Assembly (NCBI RefSeq): GCF_040807025.1
Contig: NC_090956.1
Location: 2,158,517-2,222,516, forward strand
Length of the DNA: 64,000 nt
DNA from: Struthio camelus
Lineage: Eukaryota > Chordata > Aves > Struthioniformes > Struthionidae
Direction: 5' to 3'
Shown: positions 16,654-36,416 of the stretch, piece after piece
Layout of the letters: each line of letters starts with the position of its first letter
How positions within the stretch are numbered: position 1 is the first letter of the stretch
Notes under the pieces: generated by a model
What the model was told of the DNA's origin: nothing
What the model saw: the letters and a program-made list of their open reading frames with translations, nothing else
Database searches by the model: none
Translations under genes and position numbers: made by a program

Positions 16654-16730
16654 ACAATAGGCTTTTGCAAAACTGCACCTCAAAAAACAACTCTAGATTC
16701 TAGAGGTATGGCAGATGTCTGGGCTGCAAG

Positions 16731-16736
16731 TTTATT
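16731..16736 (-). terminator. NDUFB10 polyadenylation signal AATAAA
   Basis: TTTATT on the plus strand reads AATAAA on the minus strand, about 90 nt past the NDUFB10 stop. NDUFB10 and RPS2 are convergent, with signals about 600 bp apart. Confidence 0.75.
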
Positions 16737-16824
16737 GTACGGGTCAACGTCACAGTTCAAAGATGCACCATGCATTGTTGGGTTCATGCACCACTGACAA
16801 GTGCTAACCATTTTGTATTCAGAT

Positions 16825-18809
16825 CTACTCATCTGCGTTTGCTTGTGCCTTCCTTTCTTCCATCATCCTGTGCTTCTGCTTCATCAAACATGTCCTCGCA
16901 TTTCCATGGACACCAAGATCTCCGTCTAAAAAAGGAAATCAAGCAAACCTCTAAGAGTGCCCCCCGGTAGCTATTAAAAAAAATGAACCTCTATCCACTG
17001 TGAAATCTGGCAGCTGGGCTTAAAACCACTTTTTGGGGCATGGCAAGCTGCAGTGTGAAGGCAGAGATGTGCACACACCTGACTGCTCTGGGGTGCAGTA
17101 AGAGTGCCAGCACTGCTCTGTGCTGTGCTGCTTTAATGTTCCCCACTCAGGCCTAGCAGTTTCAACATACCTGAACAGAAAACCAAGCCCAGGTCTTTGC
17201 AGCATTTGTGAAGAGAGAATTTCAGCACACAGATGAGGAATCTTAATTTTGAATCCTCCTTTCCCTGTGTGCTGTTAAAACCACAGCAGATGAGTGAACA
17301 GGTTCTTGCCATACTCACATTTGTCCTGATAGGCTTTGGTGACTTGAACCAGCTGCTCCATCTCCTTTGCACAGTTCTGATACTGATTTGGTCCTTCCCT
17401 TTGCTGGCACGCACCCACCCTTTCCCGGACAATTGCCACAATTTCTTGATCCACCATCCTGTGGGAAAGATGAGTATGACTGCAACCACAGCCAACTGTT
17501 TGCAGCAGAGCTGAATAAAGGGCCCATGATACAGTATGGAACTTCAGCTCTGGCTTTTTACAGCATCCTGGTCTGCTTATCCTGCAGCAGTACTGTCAGG
17601 ACTTGGCACTGCAGGAGAATGTCTCCTAATGTGGCTCTGCTCTCAGCCCAGGCGTGCTGCAGGAGACAGCAGGCCTGTGTGACCACCGGTGTTGTGAAAG
17701 GAAGCAGGAGCTGCTTTTCTAATTTAGTGGATTTAGCAAACCTTCCCTATCCCCTGCTGCCTCAACACCCCAAAAGTTTCCACCAAAGCCCAAGAAAAGG
17801 CTATGAATTCAAGCCAACTACTGCACAGTGCTGACAGGTTGGAGCTCTGTGCTGCGGTCTCCCAGAGGGCAGCTCTGCGACATACCTATCCCTCCTCCAC
17901 TGTGCTTCGGCCTCAAAGAAGCAGAGGTAGTCGCCCTCCATGCACTCGCTCAGGTCGGGCACGCGGCGAAACTTCTGGTGGTAATAGTAGAATTTGTTCT
18001 TGGCTTGCTGGCGCTCGATCCACTCTGCAACGACCAGCGCTGTGGTCAGGCGTCCCCCAGGCCCAGCGAGACACGGCACCGCTCCAGAGCTGGCCGTGGC
18101 CTCGCCGTGCTCCCCAGCTCCTGCCTTCCGGCAGAGTCCGTGTGTGTGTGTGTGTCCACGTCCCCATGTCCGTGTCCATGCCTGTGTCCTTGTGCTTGTG
18201 TCTCACGTTCCTGCGTCTGTCTCAGTGTCTGCCCCTGTGTTTGTCCCACGTCCCTGCGTGTCTGTCCTTGCATGCACCACGTCCCTGTGTCCGTGTCCTT
18301 GTGTTTGTCCCACGTCCCTGCGTGCCCGTCTCAGCGTCCACGTCTGTGTCCTTGTGTGTTTGTGTCCCGCGTCCCTGCGTGTCTCTGCCTGCCCGTGTCG
18401 CTGCGTGTTGGTCCCGTGTCCCTGCCCCCTGTCCCTCCGTGTGTCGCCGCGCCCGTGCCGCGGGGCCCCGTCCCCGCATCCCCCCGTGTCCCCGTGTCCC
18501 CGTGCCGGTGCCCGGCTCCCGCCGCCGTCAGGCCCCGCTCACCGGGGAGCGGCGCTCGTGACGCGCGCGGGCACCGGGGTGGCGGCGGCAGCGGGCCCAG
18601 CGCCGGGGCGCGCCCGGCCGCCGCGGGGGAGGACACCGGGGCGCGCCCGGCCCGCCGGTACCTCGGACGAAGGTGACGGGCCTGTCGATGACATAGTTGA
18701 AAACGTTCTGGAAGATGTGGACCGGGTTGGGCAGCGACGTGCTGCTCTCCGGGACGGGGGTGCGGGTCGGCGGCGCCTTGTACACCTCCCAGTCCCTGTC
18801 CTCCGGCAT
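16825..18809 (-). CDS. NDUFB10: NDUFB10, mitochondrial complex I subunit PDSW
   Basis: Accessory subunit of the distal membrane arm of NADH:ubiquinone oxidoreductase, on the intermembrane-space side. Four exons: 18662-18809, 17886-18024, 17319-17458, 16825-16925. They give 528 nt and 175 residues, against 172 in human. The protein runs from [14 protein letters not shown] through [33 protein letters not shown] and AYQDKYGDLG to [10 protein letters not shown]. Four cysteines are kept with family spacing (SEC-x6-C and GAC-x11-C), the pairs oxidised by the MIA40/CHCHD4 relay. There is no N-terminal presequence, as expected for that import route. All donors are GT and phases agree. The first intron carries a degenerate minisatellite. 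Confidence 0.97.
18130..18525. repeat. Degenerate GTGTCC/CCCACGTCCCTGCGTG minisatellite in NDUFB10 intron 1
   Basis: It starts with a (GT)n run at about 18139-18154. About 370 bp of irregular repeats built from TGTCC, GTCCCTGCGTG and TTTGTCCCACG words follow, running into the CpG island of exon 1. The strand bias is strong: the plus strand is pyrimidine and TG rich. Confidence 0.75.
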
Positions 18810-19000
18810 GGCGGCGGCGGCGGCACCCGGCCCTCGCGGGCGGCGCGGACGCGGACAAGATGGCGACGCCCCTCACAGTCCCCCAGGGGCGCCGCGGCGG
18901 CGGCGCCGAGGTCAGAGGGCGCCGTTCTGCGCATGCTCCGCCAGAGGGCACCGCTAGTGCGCACGCGTGTTCCTCCCGGTGCATCTTGGGAAAAGTAGTC
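18810..19000 (-). promoter_or_regulatory. NDUFB10 promoter with YY1-type and ZNF143/Staf-type sites
   Basis: Just upstream of the NDUFB10 ATG are ACAAGATGGCGAC (near 18855, YY1-type). On the minus strand there is ACTACTTTTCCCAAGATGC (18981-18999), close to the ZNF143 consensus ACTACAATTCCCAGAATGC. The area is CpG rich and TATA-less. The sites are recognised by motif only. Confidence 0.55.
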
Positions 19001-20985
19001 CCACCCCCCCCCTTGTCCTAAGGGAGCCCGGCAGTGACCGCGTTAAGGGAAATGGCGGCCGTGGCGCCGTTCCCGGCGCCTGCCGGGGCTTCCTCGTTGT
19101 CGCTCGACACAGGGAGGGGGGAAGCTCGGGGCACAGCTGGGCTTCACCTAGCTTTGGGGCAGAGCCAGGGCTCGGCCCAGCGAGGAAAGCCCTAGTAACG
19201 GCCCGCTAGGCCTCACCGGCGGCCCCTTTCCCCTGCCGTGGCGCCCGGGCCCGGGCCGCGGGCGGGGCCTGCACGGCTGTGGCCTTGCCGCTGGGAGGAG
19301 GCTGGGCTACCAGGGTAGCTGCCAGCTGGCTTTAGCACGAGCCAAGTGTTCCAATATTCACGTGTTCTGATGTTCAGAGCCAAGAAACTGCAATGTATCA
19401 AAGCAAGTAAGTGAATTTTTAAAATTGTAGCTTACTGGCAATTTTTAATCCTTCACTTGTGAGATATCTGTGACTTGTAATTGCCTGTAATCGCAGCAGT
19501 CGCTCCGTTCAGCGCGCTGTTCCATCCTCCCTAGTGCCTAAAGATCACCCACAGAAACGCTGCCACTTCTGTCAAAGCCAGTGTTAGCATTTTTCAGCAA
19601 AAGGGCTAGAGAAGGAGCAAAGCTCATCCTCACAATGAGATCTATTGCCTGGATCTCTTTTCCAGGCAGAATCACAAAGCCTTTCTTGTCTAGGCTAACA
19701 TGAGGAATTTTCTTCTGTCTTTTTATCCATGAGCAGACTGATGGATGCAGTAAGTTTGGCTACTCCCGTGCCCAGTGCGAGGGTTCACGGCTTTTGTTAT
19801 GTTGTCCTGTGGTTAGGAAGCTATTGTAATTGTATTGTATTCCATTCATGTTCAGCTTGCTTAGGAGGGAGAGGAGTAAACTGAGACACCAGCAATTGAC
19901 CTTTATCACATCACAACTGTTAGTGCCAAACCTGCCAGCTTTGCTGAGTGTGAAATGAATATAGCACCGAATGAAGCTAGCAGCTAAATTTGTGTCTTCA
20001 GACCGATAAACATCTTAAGTATTAGACGGGGAAAGCACTTACTGATAGCATCTTCCTGCTGCTGACCTGGGCTGAAGACGTCCCATGGTTTGTAAAGCTC
20101 GGCACTGCTACCTTTTGGATTGTGTAGAGAGGGACAGTGAGCAGGGCCGGGTTATTGGTTAAGTTAGCACATTTGAAATGGGGTTGGACTAGACAAAGGT
20201 CCACTTGGTTTGGAAAACAAGCTTGGTGGAAAGTGCAACTAGGTGCTAGGACTGATCTTAGCAGGAAGGGAGCTTCAGTGGATGTAAATCTAACTCTTAA
20301 CTGCTTGGACTGGCTCCCTACCTCCCCTTCCTTCAAGCCAATATTGTAAGGGTTTGTCCATGTCTCTCTAAGGCTCTGTTGCTTTTTTTTTTTTGCCTGG
20401 TGCAACATGACCTTGTGATTGGGGTTTATATATTTAGCATTTATAATTCAGTTTTCAAGGTGCACGTTTAACATGCGCATGTTCTTATTACTGACTCCTT
20501 TGGGCATCCTTTCCTGTTTCTTCTGATTGTTAGCTGTGTTCGTTTGCTGCCGTTTGCCTTGACAACACTGGAAGGACTGAACATGCCCCCACGAATGCTA
20601 AACAGGCCATTTTGGTGCTTTTGAGCACATAATTAAAAATTCTGATTAACATCCCAGTAGGACAAACCCGTTAAAGAACACATTTCTCCTTGAAAGTCCT
20701 TGAACAGAAAGAGGGGGGGGTGGTGTTCAAGATGTTTTTAGTTAATCTGCATTGTTTGTCCAGAAACTTAAATTCTTTGATACACGTGATGGAAGTTTAA
20801 ATAAAACTCTTTCTGTTTCTGTTAGGGAGTTCTTTCTCTCATGCTGGAAATGAAAAGCCAAGAACCCCCTCCAGTGCTCACTGATGTTAAAGGGGAGACA
20901 TCCCTTTGTGCTTTGGGCCTCGTCCCTTGGGTGTCTTCTAGGACGGGAAAGTAAAGTGGATCTTTTTTGTTCTTCCTCTCTGTAG
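19001..20985. other. Intergenic stretch between NDUFB10 and RPL3L exon 2; should hold the RPL3L first exon
   Basis: The stretch is GC rich to about 19320, then ordinary AT-rich sequence. No coding exon is convincing. RPL3L needs an upstream exon ending exactly in ATG. The only ATG followed by GT that I found is at 20085-20087 (donor GTTTGT, weak). A short segment at about 20160-20215 (GGTTGGACTAGACAAAGGTCC) faintly resembles a CR1 LINE tail. Confidence 0.4.
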
Positions 20986-29068
<8,083 letters not shown>

Positions 29069-29107
29069 GGGCTGAGATACGCATGGCTACTATGACTAGG
29101 CACGTTC

Positions 29108-29113
29108 AATAAA
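29108..29113 (+). terminator. RPL3L polyadenylation signal AATAAA
   Basis: AATAAA lies 39 nt after the stop codon, giving a short 3' UTR. Confidence 0.85.
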
Positions 29114-29640
29114 AGGGCTTCAAGCCATGCCCGCTCCCTGTCTTCCTTCCAGAGGGGTTGTGTTACTCATATTCAGGGCTGCCTGGGGACAGCTCTGTGT
29201 CCCCCAGGCTCTTTGGTACGTGGGGATGGGACAGGTACCGCTCAGTACTACCTGGGATCACTGAGTGTCTGCTCTGTCCTTTGGATCCTCCCTTGCCCTT
29301 TCCCAATGAATTTCTTCACTGCCTGCATTCAGCTAAACCATAGTGAAGCCATGGTAGGATCAGATTCCCCTTCCTCTCCTCTAGAGGAGAGCAGAGCAGC
29401 GTTTCTGTCCCAGCTGCTGCTGGGAATACAGGGCCTCCTCATTACTTGCCTCTGCCTGGTTACACGGACAGAGTCTCTCCTCTTGCTGTCTTTCTCGCAT
29501 GCACACACAGGCACACACTCCTCTTGCTAGGCTGCAAGCATGATTCGTGGACTTCCAGCTGCACAAAGCCCCATGATCCCATCCAACATCCTTGGCAGCT
29601 GTGGGAACTCACGTACAATAAGATGCCTCCCCAGGTAAGA
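29114..29640. other. Intergenic spacer between the convergent RPL3L and TEX2-like genes
   Basis: No coding exon, RNA gene or repeat was recognised. RPL3L ends on the left. The TEX2-like transcript probably ends on the right. Confidence 0.5.
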
Positions 29641-29655
29641 CTGGGCAGTGATGGA

Positions 29656-29661
29656 TTTATT
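29656..29661 (-). terminator. Candidate polyadenylation signal of the TEX2-like gene
   Basis: TTTATT on the plus strand reads AATAAA on the minus strand. It lies about 510 nt beyond the TEX2-like stop codon, so 29640-30170 would be the 3' UTR. Confidence 0.45.
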
Positions 29662-30170
29662 CAGATTTTGGACTCATTTCCCGCCTGTCTCTTCCTTGTA
29701 GCCCAGCGGCCTGCAGGGAGGATACTGCTGCGTCTGGGAGTTGTGATGTCTTGGATCAGCAGTGTTCACAACTCTGTGAGTGAAGGACCAGTCTGGGTAT
29801 CCTGCACACTCTTTGGGAAATAGATAGTGGAAAGCCCAGCACTCCACTGGTCCATGTCTGCCCCCTTGGCCAGGAGTCTTAGGAACCTGGTGGGAGGTGG
29901 GTGAAGTTCTTGGGTCTCTCCAGAAAAACCTCTCCCTTGGGGTGTGGTTCTGCTCTGAACATGTGCTTGCAATATTTTAAGGAGGAGGAGGCTCATCTGA
30001 GGTCCAGATGAGCGGAGGTGCAAGATGGTGAAGATGAGATGAACCGAGAAGCTCAGACTCTGTGGTGTAGCACTGTGATGCAGTCAGTGGCCAAGCTCTG
30101 GCTGGCTGAGTGTCCCAGTGAGGTCTCCAGGCTCTGCACAGTGTCTCTGCCCTGCTAGCAGGGCTGAGCC

Positions 30171-33100
30171 TCAGAGCCTCTTTTCCTCCTTGGCTGGTAG
30201 GTCCCTGGGGAGTCCCACAGCAGGTGGCTGAGGATCCAGGCCGGAGTGCATGATGGGAATGATGAGATCATCCATGTTTGGCATCACCAAAATTTTCTGA
30301 AAATAGGAAGCCAGAAGATAGCACCAATAAGCAGTTTTAAATGACACTGCCTGAGGGATGGCATTTCTGCCTGGAAGCGGCCTTGGAAGGAGCCATAGGA
30401 GCTTGGAGCAGAGCTTGAAGCTGAGAACAGTAGGTGCTGGGCTCCCTTCCCTTCATCGGCGGCTGACCGTACCTGGCCCTAGATGACTATGCAGCTCTGG
30501 CTATCTCAGGGTGGGGAAAAACAGGAGTGGTTTTCCCTTGTTCTGCTCACCTGCACACAGAGTTTCAGGGGTGGTCGTGTCAGAGAGCAGAGACCAGGTC
30601 TTCAAAGACATTCAAACAGGCAGCTCTTTGGGGGTACTTGGGTACCTAAACATCTACAGGGTCTGGCTCTTCCCAGGCCATGCAGGCTCAGGAGCTTTAC
30701 GAAAGGGCTCTGTCTACAGAGATGTTCCTGTTCTTTGGCCAGAGGTCTCCAGAATGAGAGGCAGAAAACCAAACCCATGGGTACCTGGTGATGGCAAATA
30801 TCCCAACTATCCCAAAGCTGGAGTGGATGGGTGAATTTGGCCCTTCTGGGGGATGTCTGCCTGAGACTTGCTGGACACTCCTAATCCCTCCTGCTTTGAG
30901 TAGTACTGGACATTCTGTGGGAAAACAGCTTTTCCTCAAGCACTCTGGTGTTCAGAGCAACAGCCCCAAGAGGTGGTTATTCAAGCCATGTTTCTTGACT
31001 GTCCAAAGAGGGCCAGACCAGGTCAGATGTTAGCTTTTCCTAGGTATAACACTGGTCTGAACTGGCATCTGAATATCCCCCGTCTCAGCAATGCCCATGC
31101 TTCAGCAGGGTTTGCCCAGCCCTTTGGGATCCAAATGCTTGCCAACACACACGCTCTGCACAGAGCAGCCCTGGTAGGGTGCTCTGGCTCAGGAATGCCG
31201 CGGTTCTCTGGGGCTCTGCTCTGTGCCTGCTGTGATTGCTGCCTCCCTGCTTGGGACTAGGACAGGCACCTGAAATTCATGCTGTAGTTTCTTCTCAATC
31301 CACTCAGTGACGTGGAGGAACGTCACTTCCCGTTCGCCCAGCTTTGGGTGCACCTTCAGCTCCAGCTGTGGCGGGACCCGGAAGCTGTACCTGTGAGGAG
31401 AAAGGAAAGATGTGAGAAGCATCATGCCATGGCAGAGATGGCCAGGCAGCTGCTAGAGGCCCCGCTGCTAAATTCAAGAGACCTGTGTCCTGGGAAGAGG
31501 TGGCCGAGCTCCAGCTGGAGCACTTGGTCCCTAGAGCCTGGCCCGGCCTGGGCAGCGCCTGGGACCGGCGTGTCTCAGGTCTGAGGTATGTGAATCCCTT
31601 TGGCAGAACAGTCCTGGCTTGCTGAGGCCCCAAGGAAATGGAAATCCCAGACCTTGCTCCTTGGTCAAAGCGCAGGGAGCAAGGGGACATGGACTGAGGG
31701 TGTGCCAGAGGACACCGTGCCGGGAGGAAGGAGTGCTGCATACCACACACGGTCCGTTGGCGGCGGAGGGACGTTCACAGCCAAGGTGCCTGCCAGCTCC
31801 TGCACCTCTACGGTCAGGAGCAGCGGCGTGTTGGAAACTTCCTCGATCTTCTTTTTGATGAACTCATTTTCAGTGGCCTTCTGGAAGTACTTGGACTTGG
31901 CGATCTTGTCCACAAAGCGCAGGATCTTCCGGCTCGTGCTGTTGCCACTGATGTGGCTAAACCGAGGGAACCTGCAGCTCAGCAGCAGGGCGAGCACCGG
32001 AGCCGCCCTCGGCCCAGTCCTCCCTCCCTCCCGCAGGGCCGACTTCGGCACCCGCCGGCCGCCTCTCAGGAGCACCCACCGGGGATGGGAATCCCGGGTG
32101 AAGAGCTGCCACACCGGGCCAGGGTGCCTGCACGTGCCTTCCCTGGAAAACGGGCTCCGTGCCCTGCCTGCCGCTCCCCCGGGCGGTCAGAGCACGTCTC
32201 CCCGGCCGCCAGCAGCGCGGACCCCCGATGACCCTTACCCCTCTGCGCCAGGCAGGAGGACCCTCTCTCCCAGGGCTCCCAGGGGCTCCGTGGCGCAGAC
32301 GTCTTCCTCGTCAGAGGAGCCGGCGCTGGACGACTCCGCGTCGCTGTCCGCCAGCAGGCTCAGCCGCGGCCCGGCCCTGCGAGTGGCGAGGTGAGCGTCA
32401 GCGGGGCCGACCGGCTCCTTCCCTCTCTCGGCTGGCTCCTCTCCTGCGCGCGGGCTCCCACAGCCCCCCCAGCCGCCTTGGGTGAGTGCACGCCGATTCG
32501 ACCGTCGTCTCGGAGCTTGCGTTTGGGGATTACAGGGCTTGGCGGCCGGCTGCTGGCGGCGGCTTTGCAGGGGGTGCCGCGGGGCGAGCTGCGCCCGTGG
32601 CCCAGGCACGCCTCCTGCGCTGCCCAGCCTGCTGCGCTGGCAGAGCGGCAGGAGGAGGAGGATGAGGCCCGGCCATGCTTGGAGCCCCACACCTTACCCC
32701 TCTCCGCCTGCCTCTGCCGGGCCGCTCTCCTCTGCAGCGCTCTCCTTGCCCAGCTTGCAGAGGTTCATCTTCGTCTCGAGTGTCATCTGCAACGAGCCGC
32801 TGTAGGTGACTTCCATGTCCACCCAGAGCCCTGTGGGGAGAGGGAAAGGGTGAGCCCACTGGGGCTGAAGGCTTCCCGTGCGCCCGCCGACACCTCCCTG
32901 GTTTGGGGGCCCGGCTGGCGCCTCGACGACGGCAGCCGTGGAGCCAGTCCTGCCCTCGGCCCGAGCTCAGGAAGGGCCAGACTGGGAGGCCTGGCGGAAG
33001 CGGCCCCGCACCGCCCCGTGGGGCTGCAGGGCTCTTACCTCGGTCGTTGACGGTGGGGCTGGAGGTGCTGAGGATGGAGGGGATGGATGTGCCCATGTCC

Positions 33101-36100
33101 AGCTCTGTCAGCGTCAGCTCGTTCATGAAATACGGGAGCTGCAGGAGGGAAAATGCATGGGGACGGTCACCGCAGCCTTGTTGGAGGCTGCCGGCTGCCC
33201 CCCCGTCTCCCTGTGCGGGGATGGAGGCGGTGGGGACGGAGGAGCTGGCAACTTGGCCGGGTCCAGCGTGGAGGAGACGGGGCTGTGGGTGCCTGGCTCC
33301 CGTGGGGACCGCGAGGCTCGCAAGGTGCCTGCCCCGCTCGCTGCCCCGGGCGCTGTTCCTCTCACCTTGATCTTGCTCAGCTTCTTCTGGATCTTGTTGG
33401 AGACCTGCTCGGCCCAGTATCGCTCCCGCAGGAAGTCCCAGAAGATGCGCCCCAGCAGCGCGTTCATCCAGGCCACGCGGGCCCCGCGGCGCCCGCCCGC
33501 GTCCCCGCCGAGCTGCGGAGGCAGAGAAGCACCGGGGCCCTGGAGCGAGGCGGCGGCGGCGGGCGCCGGGGCCCCGCTCCCGCGTGCTGCCGCTCGAGCT
33601 GCGGCGCTGGCGCGGAGGAGACGAGCCACCTGGGCCTGGAAGCAGCAGCACGCGCGGTCGGCCTCCGCTTGCTGCCCAGGGCGGGTTTCCCGGGAGAGGG
33701 TTTGTCCCGCTCACCTGTGGGGCTGCGGGGCTATCCGGCATGCCCTGCGAGGGGCTGCACGCCGGGCTGCCCCCCGCCTCCGCCGGCACGACGCGGGCCA
33801 TGTAGGTGCTGTAATCCAGCAAAATCTTCTGCCGGACGTTTCCCGCCAGGTCCTTGGCTCTGACAGCGGAGGGGATGTCCTCGGTGCTCCCTCCGCTGCT
33901 GCTGGTGCCTGGGCTGCTCTGCAGAGCTGGCCCCACGCCTGGGGACACAGGGGACATGAGTGGGGCTGGCCAGAGCAGGGAAGAGCTGTGGGGGAGAGCA
34001 CTGCCCCAGAGCCTCGGGAGGAGAAACGGCGTAGAGGGCACCTGAGAGGCAATGCATGCACGGAGACGTGCTGCCCAGCCATGATGCATGCAGCGATGCA
34101 CTGCCCAGCTGCGATGCATGCACGGGGACATGCTGCTCAGCCGTGATGCATGCAGCGAAGCACTGCCAAGTTGTGATGCATGCACGGAGACGTGCTGCCC
34201 AGCCATGATGCATGCAGCAATGCGCTGCCCAGCCATGATGCCTCCACAGAGACGCGCTGCCCAGCTGCGATGCATACACAGAGACGCGCTGCCCAGCTGC
34301 GATGCATGCACGGAGACGTGCCACCTAGCCGCAATGCATGTGGCAATGCACAGCCCAGCCATGATGCACGCGCAGAGACGCACTGCCCAGCTGCAATGCC
34401 TGCATGGACATGTCCTACCCGGCTGCGATGCATGCGTGGAGACATGCTGCCCAGCCGCGATGCCTGCACAGAGACGTGCTGTGCGCTGGAGCACAAGGAC
34501 CCTCGCGGCTTTCCCTGCTGCTTCAAATCCTCTTGGCTGGCAAATCCTGTCCTAGGCTCCTCCATCTCCCTCCAGATCCCCGGCCACCAGCAAGGGCCCC
34601 TCGTAGCAGCCCTGGCGCCTGCAGCCCCAGCCCTGGCGCGTGCAGCTCCCGGCCCCGGCTCCGTCCCGGCACGGCGCTGCGTCTCACCCGGCCTGGCTTC
34701 GCCGCGGCTGCTGCTCGGGGCGCCGCAGCAGGCTCTCGCGAGGTGCTGGTACCACTCCTCCTTCTCCCTGCCCGTCCGCCCAAAGAGGTAGAGGGACCTT
34801 TCCCTGACGTCCCCCGCGACGTCCTGGCCCGGCACCTGCGGCTGAGCCCCTCCGGCCCTTTGCGGGTCCGTGTCAGGCTCGCCGCCGGCCCTGCACTCGG
34901 CGTCCGCCGGGAGGAGGACGCAGATGGGGTATTTCTTGTTCCACATCCGCTTTCGGGCCAGGCTGGGTGGGAACAGGGAGACCTGGCGCAGCGAGAGCAG
35001 CGGTCAGGCAGGGCCGGCCGGGGCCGCGGGCCGGCTCCGGCGCCGCCGAGGCTCACCCTGGCCTTGCTCACATCGTAGCAGCGGTGGCTGCCGAAGGCGA
35101 CGTCGAGGCTCTCCTCCTCGCAGGCGGCTCGGCGCGGCGCGCCGCTCCTGGGGTAGGAGAGCTTGAGGGTGGCCCCGCGCAGCGTGGCGAGCACGGGGTG
35201 CGCCAGCGACGGGTGGTGGGTCTCGGGGTCGTAGACGCGCGTCTCGTGCAGCCAGCTCTGCCGGGCAGAGGCGACAGGTCGCTTCTCGTGGGACGGACGG
35301 CGAGGCTCGGCCGGACAGCGCCCGCCGTGCCGTGCCTTCGACCGGGCACGGCCCCGGCGCCTCCGGACCTGCTGGTGCTGGGGCCCCCGCGGGGAGCGTG
35401 CACCGCGGCGGGCGCCGCGCGTCCCGGCAGCGAGGGTGCACGGCAGCTCCGCGTCGCCCTCCGGCACCTGCGTCGCCCTCCGGCGTGCGGGGCCGAGGCC
35501 GCCGGCTCACCTAACCCCGCAGAAGCAACGAAGCAACTTCCCGTGGGCCCCGGGCAGGCAGGGGCGACGTCCCCCCCGCCCCGGCTCCCAGGCACCGCGC
35601 TCTCGCCCGCCCCGGCCCCGCGCGCCGCCGCTCTCCTCCTACCTGGAGGCCGCCGACTTCCCGCGGCTTCGCCGGGAGCAGCTCGGGGCGCCGGCGGCCC
35701 TGCCGCCGCGGCGCCTTGGGCCCGAGGAGCAGCACGAGGAGGAAGCCCAGCGCGAAGCCGCAGCCGAGCCCCAGGCAGAGCCCGGCCGCATAGGGCGGCA
35801 GCGGCAGGACCAAGTAGCCGTAGGCGGCGGCGGCGACGCAGGCCAGGGCTCGGCACGGCACGGCGGCCCCGGGCTGCGGCGGCCGCGGCTCCGCCGGCGC
35901 CCCGGCCCGCGGCTCGGCTTGCAGCGCCGGCTCCGGCTGCCGCACCTCCACCACCTGGATGAGGTCCCCGTAGGAGCAGATCTCGTAGCGGCAGTTCAGC
36001 GCCGGCTCCCAGGGGCAGCAGCGGTCCCCCGGCGGGCTCGTCCCGGCCGCTTTGCTGCCCGGCGGCGAGTCCTGCCCGGCGGCGCCCGCCTTGGCCTTGG

Positions 36101-36416
36101 GCGAGCCGCCGCTCTCGTCGCCCATGATGCGGCCGAGCCGGCTCAGGGGCTCCTGCACGGCCTCCGAAAACCGCCTCCTGGTGTCCTCGAACCTGGCGTC
36201 CCGCGGCCTGCCGCCGCGGCTCTCCGGCGGGGAGGCCGGCGCCGGGCGGGGGGACGCGAGCTCGCGGCCGTCCGGGGTGCCCCAGCTGGCCGAGAGCCGG
36301 GGGGCGACGCCAGCTGCATCCCCGCGCCGCGGGGAGCCCGGCGACGGCGCCAGCGCGGGAGCGGCGGTGGCAGCAGCGGCGGCGGCGGCGGCGTCCCGGT
36401 CTGCCATGGCCCGCAT
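30171..36416 (-). CDS. TEX2-like SMP-domain protein (paralogue of TEX2)
   Basis: Probable ER membrane protein with an SMP lipid-transfer domain, as in TEX2. Coding exons: 35643-36416, 35057-35257, 34688-34982, 33715-33938, 33366-33512, 33039-33138, 32698-32830, 32239-32376, 31744-31971, 31270-31390, 30171-30296. All phases fit and give about 825 residues, against about 1127 in human TEX2. Order: disordered Ala/Pro-rich N-terminus; hydrophobic hairpin about residues 187-228 (ALACVAAAAYGYLVLPLPPY onward); PH-like part (YDPETHHPSL, RKRMWNKKYPICVLL, REKEEWYQHLARA); linker; SMP domain from about 497 (NALLGRIFWDFLRERYWAEQ, YFMNELTLTELDMGTSIP, LADSDAESSSAGSSDEED, FVDKIAKSKYFQKATENEF). The end VMPNMDDLIIPIMHSGLDPQ matches TEX2. 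ATG choices are 36416 or 36407; GCCATGG at 36407 has the better Kozak context. An acceptor at 36434 implies an upstream non-coding exon. The short N-terminus and locus argue for a paralogue, not TEX2 itself. Confidence 0.85.
34051..34490. repeat. Minisatellite of alternating 30/32-bp units in a TEX2-like intron
   Basis: About 14 units each start ATGCATGCA and end CTGCCCAGC(C/T)G. Lengths alternate irregularly between about 30 and 32 bp (CATGCACGGAGACGTG form and CATGCAGCGATGCA form). The array lies in the intron between exons 34688-34982 and 33715-33938. It contains no stop in one minus-strand frame, which is the frame of the next exon, but it looks like repeat sequence and not coding sequence. 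Confidence 0.85.

Noticed and set aside
17994-18998. Long plus-strand open frame antisense to NDUFB10 exon 1
   Set aside because: It overlaps the minisatellite and CpG island; the minus-strand NDUFB10 exon explains the conserved sequence.
20140-20345. Possible CR1 LINE fragment (GGTTGGACTAGACAAAGGTCC)
   Set aside because: The match is short and degenerate, with no CR1 3' terminal repeat; too weak to annotate.
34051-34490. Regular repeats considered as a CRISPR array
   Set aside because: There are no unique spacers of constant length, and the setting is a vertebrate intron. It is a minisatellite.
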